Below, piece by piece: positions 24,955 through 32,777 of a stretch of 64,000 bases of DNA. A program made the translations under genes and the position numbers. The stretch spans positions 53,137 to 117,136 of the forward strand of contig NZ_JAAQTO010000032.1 of assembly GCF_011742165.1 (NCBI RefSeq), read 5' to 3'. Source of the DNA: Billgrantia bachuensis (GTDB lineage: Bacteria > Pseudomonadota > Gammaproteobacteria > Pseudomonadales > Halomonadaceae). Every line of letters begins with the position of its first letter. Positions within the stretch are counted from its first letter, which is position 1. The notes below the pieces were generated by a model. That model was not told where the DNA came from and searched no databases. It saw nothing but the letters and a program-made list of their open reading frames with translations.

Positions 24955-27731
24955 CAGGACGCCCCCCGTTTCGTTTTGCTTTTCGAGTGAGAGGAAGCCG
25001 TCATCTTGGTGTACAGCTCGAACAGCTTTTCCAGTCGTTCAGTATCGTTCTTAAAGCGTCGGCCGATGTAGATGCGCTCAAGCACCTCGTCATTTTGCTC
25101 ATGGGCTTCACGCAGGTTGGCAGGCATCTTTTCGGGGTCGTAGAGATCGGCAATGGTGGCAGGGAAGTGGGCTTCCCGTGCCAATAGAATGTTTTTGGCG
25201 CAGCGGGTCAGGTCGGCTTTGTTTTTCTCAGTCAGGGTTGGGACCGGGAAAGTATTCCAGCCCATTGTATTGGAATAGCGAAAGTCGGTTTTCATTTTTC
25301 CACAAACTGTTGCTATCCAGACTAGGTGAAGGCGAGATGCGATCAGCGCCATGTTCCAGAGCGGGGCGTCGTAGAGCCCAAATGCAAGATTTGTCAGTGT
25401 TGTTTTTGAATCAACAATGCCAACTGGTAAATACGGTCTTCTTTCTGAAGAAACGCTTGGCACAACAATGGTGTGATTAATACCAATTCTCATCAATTTG
25501 AGCTGATGTGCTCTCTTTGCGAGCGCATTTGCTCCCTTATCCCTGCTTGCAAGCCGGACTTCGCGCACTGCTTCTATTCGCTCGCGTAAAGCGGGAATAG
25601 CTAGCGCTTCCTCTAAGTTATCGTCTTCAATCCATACACAGAAACGCAGCCTGGATTTAATGAAATCTTCTGACCCATAGATTCTTCGGATGAAACGCTT
25701 GTGTTGCGCAGGGCTAAGACAAAGGAGGGGAAGCTCTGTTGGTCCAACCAAAAGGTTGCCACCATCTGAGGGCTTGTTTCCAAACTCCATAGTCGCGATG
25801 GTTGAAATCGATTTTCTCCGCTTCTCAACAATAACTGGATTACCAATTGTCAAATAAGGCGTGATCGATATTCCTTGGCGTACGACAACCTCTCCATTTT
25901 CGTCATGCTCGTAAACTAGTTTCGGCCCAGAAGAGACTCTCCCTAGCGCGACAATAGCCACTGTCACACCTGCATTGTAGCTCGCCAAATTTGCCCACTT
26001 GAATGATGTGTAAGCGAATCGAATTTCGATTCCGGCACCATAGATGACTGGCCACAGGATAGGGACGGACTGTCCTTGGCATATTGAGTTTGTTGTTACA
26101 AATGCAACAACAGCTGGGGATTGTGCAATATAGTCTACTGCCTTTACGAACCAACCTGAGACGTAATCAAGGAAACCGCTAGATGCGGTTCTTCCTTGAA
26201 GGATGTTTCTTATTTCGGACTTCTGTTCAGCGCTTTGCCAAGTGTTCCCGAGATAGGGGGGATTGCCGCAAATATAGGTCTCCCCGCCTTCGTTCTCGAA
26301 GTCGATCTGCGCTTGATCAAGCGGTGAATCAAACAGGTCATCCGCGTGGAGCTTTACCCCCGTTCCCGTGGGCGGGCAGATGCTGAGCCAGTCCAGTCGC
26401 AGGGCGTTGTCGCAGGTAATCCAGTTCTGGGAATCCAGCGGCAGGAACTCGGCCAATGCCAGCTTCTTGCCGCGATACAGCAGGTCGCACTGGTATTCAG
26501 CAATGATCAGGGCAAGTCGGGCAATCTCGGCCGAGAAGTCACGCAGCTCGATGCCGCGAAAATTGGTCAGCGGGATCTCCGTAGGCCGGTTGGGTTCTCC
26601 CCGGCGCTGGTTGATTTCGGCCTCGATGGCGCGCATCTGCTTGTAGGCGATGACCAGGAAGTTGCCCGACCCGCAGGCTGGATCGAACACTCGGATTTTG
26701 GCCATGCGGTTGCGCAGGTTAAGCAGCTTGCGAGAGTTTTCGCCAGCTTCCTCAAGTTTCTCCCAGAGGTTGTCCAGAAACAGCGGATTCAGCACCTTCA
26801 GGATATTGGGCACACTTGTGTAGTGCATGCCCAGCGCACCGCGCTCTTCGTCGTCCGCTACCGCCTGAATCATGGAGCCGAAAATGTCAGGGTTGATCTG
26901 GGTCCAGTCCAGGCTGCCGATATGCAGCAGGTATGAGCGCGCAATCTTGCTGAAGCGCGGCACCGCCACGCTACCCGAAAAGAGCCCACCATTCACATAG
27001 GGGAAGCCATCATCTGCCCAGCGGGGAATACTTGCCGTCGTGCGTTCGGCCTGTTTGGTGTTCATGGCACGGAAGATTTCGCTGATCACCTCGTGGGTAT
27101 TGGCGGAATCCCGTGCGCTCATCTGGGCCACGGTATCGGTAAACAGGCCGCTTCCAGCGAAAATGTCGGTGTCTTCCGCGAAGAAACAGAAGATCAGCCT
27201 TGCCATGAAGTGGTTCATTTCATGGCGCTGTTCTTCCGTGCCCCAGTCTGGGTTGTCCTTCAGCAGCTCCACATACAGCCGATTCAGGCGGCTGGTAGCG
27301 CGAATGTCAAAGGAGCTGTCGCGCACCTGCTTGACCGTGGTGATGCCTGCCAGCGGTAGGAAGAAGCCGAAATGGTCAGGGAAAGCCTCATAGGTGCAGG
27401 CCACCGTCTCACCAGTTTCCAGATCTTCAGCCTCGAAAACCACGCCATCGGTTGCCAGGATGTAGCGCGCCTTGGCACGGGTGGTCGCCGGGCTGGCCTT
27501 GAGGGCCTCCAAGGTTTGCGTAACGGCTCCGGCATCCGCCACTGCGATATGGATATTGTTGGTCTGCAACACGCCGCCAAGATCGGACTTGTTGGATGCA
27601 CCCGAGCGCAACCGTTTGATGGTGGTAGCTTTATTGCCGAAGGCTTCCAGGAAGGCATAGGGGAATTCAGCCGGGTCAAAGGGCTGCTGTGCCAAATCTG
27701 ATATTGCGGCTTCGATTTCTACTGCGTTCAT
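24954..27731 (-). CDS. DNA adenine methyltransferase of the MmeI/YeeA-like class, without evident nuclease
   Basis: 925 residues. S-adenosylmethionine motif I is FDPACGSGNF (349-358) and catalytic motif IV is NPPY (490-493), giving N6-adenine or N4-cytosine chemistry; the layout (N-domain, helical spacer, methylase, target-recognition domain, C-domain) and length match MmeI-type proteins. MmeI carries a D-ExK nuclease near its N-terminus; I see no such motif in the first 140 residues here. Cutting may therefore be done by the helicase and GIY-YIG partners downstream. It overlaps both the small upstream frame and the next gene. Confidence 0.85.
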   Translation of the reverse strand: MNAVEIEAAISDLAQQPFDPAEFPYAFLEAFGNKATTIKRLRSGASNKSDLGGVLQTNNIHIAVADAGAVTQTLEALKASPATTRAKARYILATDGVVFEAEDLETGETVACTYEAFPDHFGFFLPLAGITTVKQVRDSSFDIRATSRLNRLYVELLKDNPDWGTEEQRHEMNHFMARLIFCFFAEDTDIFAGSGLFTDTVAQMSARDSANTHEVISEIFRAMNTKQAERTTASIPRWADDGFPYVNGGLFSGSVAVPRFSKIARSYLLHIGSLDWTQINPDIFGSMIQAVADDEERGALGMHYTSVPNILKVLNPLFLDNLWEKLEEAGENSRKLLNLRNRMAKIRVFDPACGSGNFLVIAYKQMRAIEAEINQRRGEPNRPTEIPLTNFRGIELRDFSAEIARLALIIAEYQCDLLYRGKKLALAEFLPLDSQNWITCDNALRLDWLSICPPTGTGVKLHADDLFDSPLDQAQIDFENEGGETYICGNPPYLGNTWQSAEQKSEIRNILQGRTASSGFLDYVSGWFVKAVDYIAQSPAVVAFVTTNSICQGQSVPILWPVIYGAGIEIRFAYTSFKWANLASYNAGVTVAIVALGRVSSGPKLVYEHDENGEVVVRQGISITPYLTIGNPVIVEKRRKSISTIATMEFGNKPSDGGNLLVGPTELPLLCLSPAQHKRFIRRIYGSEDFIKSRLRFCVWIEDDNLEEALAIPALRERIEAVREVRLASRDKGANALAKRAHQLKLMRIGINHTIVVPSVSSERRPYLPVGIVDSKTTLTNLAFGLYDAPLWNMALIASRLHLVWIATVCGKMKTDFRYSNTMGWNTFPVPTLTEKNKADLTRCAKNILLAREAHFPATIADLYDPEKMPANLREAHEQNDEVLERIYIGRRFKNDTERLEKLFELYTKMTASSHSKSKTKRGAS

Positions 27732-27901
27732 AAGGACAGGACATTGTGGCTGGTGGGGTGGAGCGTGAGACGCACATGCTGGCTGGCCGCGTTGGAGGTC
27801 AGTTGGTTGAGTCGGCCAACGACCTGTCGGCTCAAGCCGGCCAACTGATGGCGACTATCCTCGCCACGCTCCAGGACGGCTTGCAAAGCGCTGAGGTCCA
27901 T
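27728..27901 (-). CDS. 57-residue protein with an AlbA_2/Schlafen-like N-terminal motif, probably truncated
   Basis: A short frame from ATG 27901 with a GAGGG site upstream and a stop overlapping the methyltransferase ATG (TTATGA). It begins MDLSALQAVLERGEDSRHQ, which matches the very start of AlbA_2-type ATP-binding proteins (L-x-x-L-x-x-GEDSRxQF). After this the similarity stops, so only the first helix of such a protein seems to remain. It may now serve as a leader that couples translation to the methyltransferase. It could also be a chance frame. Confidence 0.45.
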   Translation of the reverse strand: MDLSALQAVLERGEDSRHQLAGLSRQVVGRLNQLTSNAASQHVRLTLHPTSHNVLSL

Positions 27902-28170
27902 CGTCACACGCCCTCGCTGATAGCCAGAAACCGATTAAGGCCGCCCACTGTGCACGACATCCAGTGTCCACGATGCCTTCCCCCACGTATCAGACGCTAA
28001 TTATGAGTAACCGAAAGAATCATACACGGCATGGGCGTCCTATCGCAGCCCGATTCTCCAACGCAGGTAGAAGCCGATGCGCTCCCACCAGCACAAGCGG
28101 GTGACCAGCAGGCGCGTTGAAGCTCAGATACGCCAATCTGAGCAGCCAGCCCAGTAGGAATCCATCTCAA

Positions 28171-29166
28171 CTATCGTTCGTCTTGGTGCCCCTGCGCCCT
28201 GCCCTTCTCTACCCCCTGGTGCGTTTGAGCACTCCCTTGCAGCCGCCCCGCGACCTTCTCCTGGAGCTCATGACGCTCAGCCTTCATCGGCGGCATGGAG
28301 CCCACAAAAGCCACGATGCGCTTGGCCAGCTCCTGGTCGTAGGGATCGCGGCTCTGCGCCAAGTCCTTAGCCGCCGTCAGCCAAGCCTTGCGGACGTAGG
28401 TCTGGCGCTCCTCGATGTGATCCTCCCAGGGCCGCGGCTTCGGGGCTTTTCCGGTCCGCTGGTCGCGGAAGTCTTCAAGGACCTCCCGGACCTTCGCCTG
28501 GTCCACCTGTGGCGTCTGGCCTTTCTCGCGAATGTGGTGCACCACCTGGTTGACGCCCCGCTTGATCACGCCACGGGTGACGCGCGGCGTGGCCTCGGCT
28601 TCCACCCCTCGGCGCTCCAGCTCGACCGCGAAGGCCTCTCGCCACTTCTGCGGGTCGCCCTTCTTCACATTCAGCCGACGGCCGTCATAGCCCAGGTTCT
28701 TCACTGTCAGGTGGACGTGTGGGCTCTCAGTGTCTGTGTGCAGCGCCATGACATACTGCTGATTCTGGCCAAACTGTCGTTTGGCGAATGCTCGGACGGC
28801 ATTCTTCACGTCATGCGGCTCAGTGCCGGCAGGCATGGACATGACGATGTTGGTGGTGTCGCGAGTGTTCTTCCGACGCTTGCCCTGGTCCTGCGACCAG
28901 TCCCTGGCCAGTGCGCGAACCTCGTCTTCCCCTTTGATCACATCGCCGCGCTCGTCTTCGAGCTCCAGCTTGCCGTTGCGGCTGATGTAGTCCAGGTGGG
29001 ACTGGACATGATCGGCTCCCTTGGCATTACCGGTGATCTTCACCATAACCTCAGGCACTCGACTTGCTACGCGGCGCGCACGCTCCCGATTAGCGGCCCG
29101 GTTGCCCTTATGCTTTACTGGGCCTTCCAACAAGTCGGCAATGGTGTCATCAGCCAGACTACCCAT
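28171..29166 (-). CDS. Relaxase (MobA-like nickase), catalytic copy
   Basis: 331 residues. The third relaxase motif is HTDTESPHVH (H143, H150, H152), the metal-binding histidine triad of MOBP-like nickases, and a tyrosine sits at 60 in SHLDYISRNG as candidate nucleophile. There is no C-terminal helicase or primase; the tail is charged. It starts inside the end of the preceding gene (eight-base overlap) with GGAGGAAGG just before the ATG. It would nick the element's transfer origin and pilot the strand into a helper's secretion channel. The first 40 residues are an extension not found in the upstream paralogue. Confidence 0.85.
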   Translation of the reverse strand: MGSLADDTIADLLEGPVKHKGNRAANRERARRVASRVPEVMVKITGNAKGADHVQSHLDYISRNGKLELEDERGDVIKGEDEVRALARDWSQDQGKRRKNTRDTTNIVMSMPAGTEPHDVKNAVRAFAKRQFGQNQQYVMALHTDTESPHVHLTVKNLGYDGRRLNVKKGDPQKWREAFAVELERRGVEAEATPRVTRGVIKRGVNQVVHHIREKGQTPQVDQAKVREVLEDFRDQRTGKAPKPRPWEDHIEERQTYVRKAWLTAAKDLAQSRDPYDQELAKRIVAFVGSMPPMKAERHELQEKVAGRLQGSAQTHQGVEKGRAQGHQDER

Positions 29167-29683
29167 CCTTCCTCCTTCGGGTGGCCTTTAATGTGGCTTT
29201 CGCTTCCACGCCGTACCGTTCCAACTCGGCCGCAAAGGCCTCCCGCCACCCCTGCGGGTCGCCCTTCTTCACATGCATCCGGCGCCCATCAAGGCCAAGG
29301 TTCCGTACCGTGAGTTGGACATGCGGGTTGTCAGTGTCCGTGTGCAGGGCCATGACATAGCGATAGTTGTGGCTGAACTGGCGTTTGGCGAAGGCCTTAG
29401 CAGCAGCCTTGACCAGGTGAGGTTCGGTACCGTCAGGCATCGACAGGACAATGTTCGTAGTTTCGCGTGTGCTCTTGCGTCCCCTGGCATTTGGTTTCTT
29501 GGACGTGATGGTCCACTCCTTGCTGAGCGACCGGACAGCAGACGGGCCCTTGAGCTCTTCGCCGTTTTCGTCCTCAAGCTCCACGGCTCCGTTCTTACTG
29601 ATGCGAAGAAAAACACTCTCTACTTGCTCCGCATCGTAGGCATTACTAACGATCCGTACGACGACTTCCGGCTTATCCATCAT
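29159..29683 (-). CDS. Relaxase paralogue lacking catalytic residues
   Basis: 174 residues, clearly homologous over its length to the next gene (for example KAFAKRQFSHNYRYVMALHT against RAFAKRQFGQNQQYVMALHT). The third motif reads HTDTDNPHVQ, so the last histidine is Q123, and the position of the nucleophilic tyrosine is arginine (R28 in FLRISKNG). The frame is otherwise open and overlaps both neighbours, which argues for a maintained protein. It may be a DNA-binding or dimerisation partner of the active relaxase. ATG 29680 is an equally good start, four bases from GGAGG. Confidence 0.8.
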   Translation of the reverse strand: MMDKPEVVVRIVSNAYDAEQVESVFLRISKNGAVELEDENGEELKGPSAVRSLSKEWTITSKKPNARGRKSTRETTNIVLSMPDGTEPHLVKAAAKAFAKRQFSHNYRYVMALHTDTDNPHVQLTVRNLGLDGRRMHVKKGDPQGWREAFAAELERYGVEAKATLKATRRRKDG

Positions 29684-30197
29684 CCCTCCACCGATTCATG
29701 TTCCTGGACAGCAGACTGGCCACCTGGTCCTTGTGCTGCTCAATGCGCTCGGCCAGCGCCTCGATGGCCTCCCGCTTGAGCTTGTCGCTCTCTCGGAATT
29801 CAATGTTCAAAGCCTTGGTGATCTGGTTCAGGTTTTTACCTATGGCACGCAATTCCCGGTTTGATTCCCGCAAGACGGCGACCTCTGCTTCTGTCAGCAC
29901 GGGCTCTCTATGCAGTTCAGCCAGGACCATCGCCGTGACCCAACTGGTCCGGCTGGGATAGCCCTCCTCTTGAGCACGTTGTGCTAGCCAGCGTTCCTGA
30001 GAGGGTGATAGGCGGATGGTGAGCTTTCGGGGCCTAGGTTCGTTCTCTTGGTCGTCCGCCATTACAGTCGCAGCTCTGCCGGCAACGCGATGAATCATCC
30101 GCCGCAGCATGTCCGACTCGCGTAGGCCGTTGGCCTTGCAGAACTGCGCCCAGGCGTTCTTCTCGATTTCTGTCAGGCGTGCTTCAACTCTCGGCAT
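29673..30197 (-). CDS. mobC: MobC-type relaxosome accessory protein
   Basis: About 174 residues from ATG 30197 (MPRVEARLTEIEK), preferred over an upstream ATG at 30293 because the family similarity begins here. It carries a ribbon-helix-helix-like N-terminus, a second DNA-binding segment (KLTIRLSPSQERWLAQRA) and the hallmark MobC motif RELRAIGKNLNQITKALN near the C-terminus, then a coiled coil. MobC proteins bind the transfer origin and help the relaxase open it. The stop overlaps the start of the relaxase paralogue by 11 bases, giving a mobC-relaxase'-relaxase operon. Confidence 0.8.
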   Translation of the reverse strand: MPRVEARLTEIEKNAWAQFCKANGLRESDMLRRMIHRVAGRAATVMADDQENEPRPRKLTIRLSPSQERWLAQRAQEEGYPSRTSWVTAMVLAELHREPVLTEAEVAVLRESNRELRAIGKNLNQITKALNIEFRESDKLKREAIEALAERIEQHKDQVASLLSRNMNRWRDDG

Positions 30198-30295
30198 AGT
30201 CCAGTTTTCTCCACCGCTGAGAGGTGGGCTAGGCAAGTTTGCCGGCATACGCCAGCACTTGCCGAATCCTGCCCTAGCTCTAAACCCATTCATTC

Positions 30296-30313
30296 TTTTC
30301 GTGCGTACGAAAA
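30296..30313. promoter_or_regulatory. Palindrome copy 1, upstream of the mob operon
   Basis: TTTTCGTGCGTACGAAAA, 7-base perfect arms around GCGT, about 100 bases upstream of mobC in the 160-base gap 30198-30357. Near-identical palindromes are found at the starts of eexN and virB5. It could be an operator for a shared transfer regulator or part of the transfer origin. Confidence 0.5.
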
Positions 30314-30357
30314 ATGGCTGTCGTCTCAGATGAAGTTAATGGCAACAGATACGAGCG

Positions 30358-30549
30358 CTAGGCTTCGCCATTAGTAATAGGGGAGGGACTTTGAACACTC
30401 TCGTTTGATCCGGCTCCCGGTGGTGAGTCTTCGGTTTCAGAACGCTCGCGCCGACGCTTGGCCATTTCAGCTTTCATCCAATGGCCGGCGGCACGCATCT
30501 CAGCCCGCAGGTCCTCGATCTCCTCGGGTGTCAAACGGCGGTAGCTCAT
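30358..30549 (-). CDS. Small charged protein of the transfer operon
   Basis: 63 residues (MSYRRLTPEEIEDLRAEMRA at the start), basic helical N-terminal half and a polar, proline/serine-rich tail. No known family recognised. Its ATG overlaps the stop of the upstream membrane-protein gene (ATGA), so it belongs to the virB5-eexN-virB6 transcript. The LTPEEIEDLRAEM start recalls many small conjugative-element proteins, which is not enough for a function. Confidence 0.6.
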   Translation of the reverse strand: MSYRRLTPEEIEDLRAEMRAAGHWMKAEMAKRRRERSETEDSPPGAGSNESVQSPSPITNGEA

Positions 30550-30833
30550 GAGGTCTCCTCCTGAGATGTATCACGCCGGAGCTCCGGATATATCGCTGCG
30601 CGCCATCGCCACTGGAGCATGCACACGGCAATACCTGCCACACAGACGAACAGAGTACGAACAGTCTCGCCATCGCCAGCAAGGGTGCCGCTGACCAAAC
30701 CAGGCAGTTCAGGGAGCAACGCCACGGACAGCAGGATACCCACCATCAGGAGCAAACCTGAGAGTCCCAGCTCCCCGCCTCGTTTTACACGCGCCCAGCG
30801 GACTCGCCAGGTGTCGATCCACTTAGTTCCCAT
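30546..30833 (-). CDS. Small two-helix membrane protein of the transfer operon
   Basis: 95 residues from ATG 30833, selected because GAGGTTG precedes it and it lies four bases after the virB6 stop; an open frame continues upstream inside virB6 but is a shadow. Two hydrophobic stretches (LLLMVGILLSVALLP and TLFVCVAGIAVCML) flank a short loop, with a basic amphipathic N-terminus. The family is not recognised. Position suggests an inner-membrane accessory of mating-pair formation. Confidence 0.65.
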   Translation of the reverse strand: MGTKWIDTWRVRWARVKRGGELGLSGLLLMVGILLSVALLPELPGLVSGTLAGDGETVRTLFVCVAGIAVCMLQWRWRAAIYPELRRDTSQEETS

Positions 30834-30837
30834 CGTT

Positions 30838-31845
30838 TCAACCTCCCGTAATCGTGTTGGCACTGAAGCGCTTCTGGTAGGCCCGCTGGGCAGCCCTACC
30901 AGCCTTGTAAACGCCTTTTGCTGGAGCCGCCGCTGCCGCACCAGCGAGACGAGCGTCACGCTGGACACCACGATATTGACGCCGGATCGTTGAAGGACGC
31001 ATGGCGTTCATGGCTGAGCCGAGGGCACCTTGCGTTGCTAGCGCGATACCGCCGCCCAGGGCCGATGCCATGGCAGGCACCTGCTTGAGGAACAAGAAAC
31101 AAAGCCCAAAAAACATCACAAAGACGGCAGCATCCCACATGGTGGTCAGGTCTCCTCCGCCTGCCGTCATCCTGTCCAGGAACAATTCACAGAATTCGAG
31201 AGCCAGTCGTCCGCCAGCGGCCGCCAGCACCAGTATCATTCCGAAATTCATCACTTGACCCAACCAACTCTCGAACCACCGCTGAGTGGTATTGAATAGA
31301 AGACCAATGATGAACAGTGGTCCAATGGCTAGCAGCAGCGTAGTCATGATCTTGCTCAGCAAGATAAGGAACGCCACGATAAAGGCCACGGCGCCACCCG
31401 CGGCAAGGATGGCTAGAGCAATCAGGTACAGTCCAAAATTGCCGTTCATCACGCCAGCCTTGTCCCAGGCCCGGTCTGCAATTTCGAATACTCGAGAAAA
31501 GAGATCGTCCATGATGCTGGCCATGCTGTCGGCAGGTGTGCCGGTTACAACAGCCGCGATTTCCTCCGGGCCGTGAGACAACACATCAACGACAACATCC
31601 ATGTAAGTGCCGACTGTCAGACCCAGGGTCATGATGAAGCCAATGCGGATGATGCGAAAAACACCCTCCTGCAAGGGCTCACTGACCTTTCCAAACATCA
31701 TCATGTAGCCCCAGATGGCAATCCAGAGGATCATCATGCTGGTAAAGATCGGTGCGATGTATGCGACCACATCCCCAACGGTGCTGGATATATAGGTGTC
31801 CAGAGCATTTTCGACGAGCTCGAAGGCCCCTTGAAAGAGATCCAT
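30838..31845 (-). CDS. virB6: VirB6/TrbL-type inner-membrane protein of a type IV secretion apparatus
   Basis: 335 residues with five to seven membrane helices, including the long central block LYLIALAILAAGGAVAFIV followed by ILLSKIMTTLLLAIGPLFII, which matches the conserved core of VirB6 proteins. The N-terminal YISSTVGDVVAYIAPIF region and a basic C-terminal tail fit the family. A GGAGGG site precedes the ATG. No VirB4, VirB8-B11 or VirD4 is found in the island, so this protein probably inserts into a helper's channel or modifies it. Confidence 0.82.
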   Translation of the reverse strand: MDLFQGAFELVENALDTYISSTVGDVVAYIAPIFTSMMILWIAIWGYMMMFGKVSEPLQEGVFRIIRIGFIMTLGLTVGTYMDVVVDVLSHGPEEIAAVVTGTPADSMASIMDDLFSRVFEIADRAWDKAGVMNGNFGLYLIALAILAAGGAVAFIVAFLILLSKIMTTLLLAIGPLFIIGLLFNTTQRWFESWLGQVMNFGMILVLAAAGGRLALEFCELFLDRMTAGGGDLTTMWDAAVFVMFFGLCFLFLKQVPAMASALGGGIALATQGALGSAMNAMRPSTIRRQYRGVQRDARLAGAAAAAPAKGVYKAGRAAQRAYQKRFSANTITGG

Positions 31846-31854
31846 AAGCCCTCC

Positions 31855-32118
31855 TTACCAGATATCACGAGGTTCGCCACTGGACAGCATTCGTTCGGCT
31901 TCCCTGGCATTTATGCAATTCGAGTCGTCTTTCAGCTCACCGGGATTGTTCGCGCATTCTTCCAGTGTGGCCCGGCGTTCGTCGTCGTGGGCCTGATACC
32001 AGTCCACAGTCTGCACCGGACCGGTTTCCGGGGTGTCGTCAAGGCAACCGGTCAGCACGACGCTGGCCAGAGCAACGATCACAAAATTTCGTGCGCACGA
32101 AAATTTCCTGACACTCAT
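31855..32118 (-). CDS. eexN: EexN-family entry-exclusion lipoprotein
   Basis: 87 residues with a lipoprotein signal (VALASVVLTGC). The mature part reads TVDWYQAHDDERRATLEECA, then a second cysteine in DDSNCINA; this is the pattern of EexN proteins (WY-x-x-H-x-x-ER, conserved C and NC-x-NA). EexN blocks redundant uptake of the same element by recipient cells. Odd features: codons 5-10 overlap a 16-base palindrome (KFSCAR), and the protein ends in SSGEPRDIW, the same nine residues that end the neighbouring VirB5. Confidence 0.8.
   Translation of the reverse strand: MSVRKFSCARNFVIVALASVVLTGCLDDTPETGPVQTVDWYQAHDDERRATLEECANNPGELKDDSNCINAREAERMLSSGEPRDIW
32087..32102. promoter_or_regulatory. Palindrome copy 2, inside the start of eexN
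   Basis: TTTCGTGCGCACGAAA, a perfect 16-base palindrome covering codons 6-11 of eexN. Same core as 32747-32762 and one base different from 30296-30313 in the centre. Confidence 0.55.
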
Positions 32119-32127
32119 GGGGCCTCC

Positions 32128-32775
32128 TTACCAGATGTCGCGGGGCTCGCCGGATGACTCGATGGCCATCTGCTGAACGCGCTGGTTGTGCATTGCCCGG
32201 TTGGCCTCGGCTTGCGACCGGAGCATTGTCAGCTTGGCCATTTCGTTTTGCAGCATGACTTCCTCGGAGCCGATACGGGCCTGTAGGTCCAGGACGTCCT
32301 TCTGGTCAGGGCTGTTGTTGACCTGGGCCACCAGGCCGGTCAGCTCGCTGAAACGCTCCTGAGCCTGCTCCAAGGACTTTTGGGACTGGCCCAGCCAGGT
32401 TGCCGTGTTCTCGTTGCCGCTGTCGTACAGGACCGCCACGTCGCCGGACAGACCGTGTTCGTTCGCGCTCCTGATGCCGGCGCTATTCAGCACCTGGTTG
32501 GGGTCGGCGTTCACGGCCGTGTCATAAACCGAGTCAATGACGCCAGCCAGGCCCCGAGATCCGCTCATGCTGTCCAGTTGCCTATTGGCCGTTTCGAGCT
32601 GGTCTTGCAGTTGTTCGAGCTGGCTCAGCATGTGCTCTACTTGCAGGATCTGCTGGGCCAGGTTCGACGTGTCGATGACGGGAATCCCGCCAGCCATGGC
32701 AGGCTGCGATAGACCGATGGTGGCCGCGAGGGTGAAACCAGCGATTTTTCGTGCGCACGAAATTTTGTTGCTCAT
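32128..32775 (-). CDS. virB5: VirB5-type periplasmic pilus-tip protein
   Basis: 215 residues with a signal peptide ending in QPAMA. The mature protein begins GGIPVIDTSNLAQQILQVEH and is a long helical bundle, as in VirB5/TrbJ minor pilins. It is the second gene of the minus-strand transfer operon, three bases after a small cytoplasmic protein gene and ten bases ahead of eexN. Codons 4-9 (ISCARK) overlap a palindrome, and the C-terminus SSGEPRDIW is shared with EexN. VirB5 contacts recipient cells, so it may adapt a helper pilus to this element. Confidence 0.78.
   Translation of the reverse strand: MSNKISCARKIAGFTLAATIGLSQPAMAGGIPVIDTSNLAQQILQVEHMLSQLEQLQDQLETANRQLDSMSGSRGLAGVIDSVYDTAVNADPNQVLNSAGIRSANEHGLSGDVAVLYDSGNENTATWLGQSQKSLEQAQERFSELTGLVAQVNNSPDQKDVLDLQARIGSEEVMLQNEMAKLTMLRSQAEANRAMHNQRVQQMAIESSGEPRDIW
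32747..32762. promoter_or_regulatory. Palindrome copy 3, inside the start of virB5
   Basis: TTTCGTGCGCACGAAA within the first codons of virB5, the exact core of copy 2. Flanks differ (GAT before, TTTG after), so the conservation is limited to the palindrome. Confidence 0.55.
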
Positions 32776-32777
32776 GA

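Noticed and set aside
28117..29313. Plus-strand open frame of about 400 codons over the relaxase genes
   Set aside because: Leucine- and histidine-rich shadow without motifs; the minus-strand frames contain clear relaxase signatures.
30834..30971. Longer form of the small membrane protein starting inside virB6
   Set aside because: The extra residues are a shadow of virB6; the ATG at 30833 has its own ribosome site.
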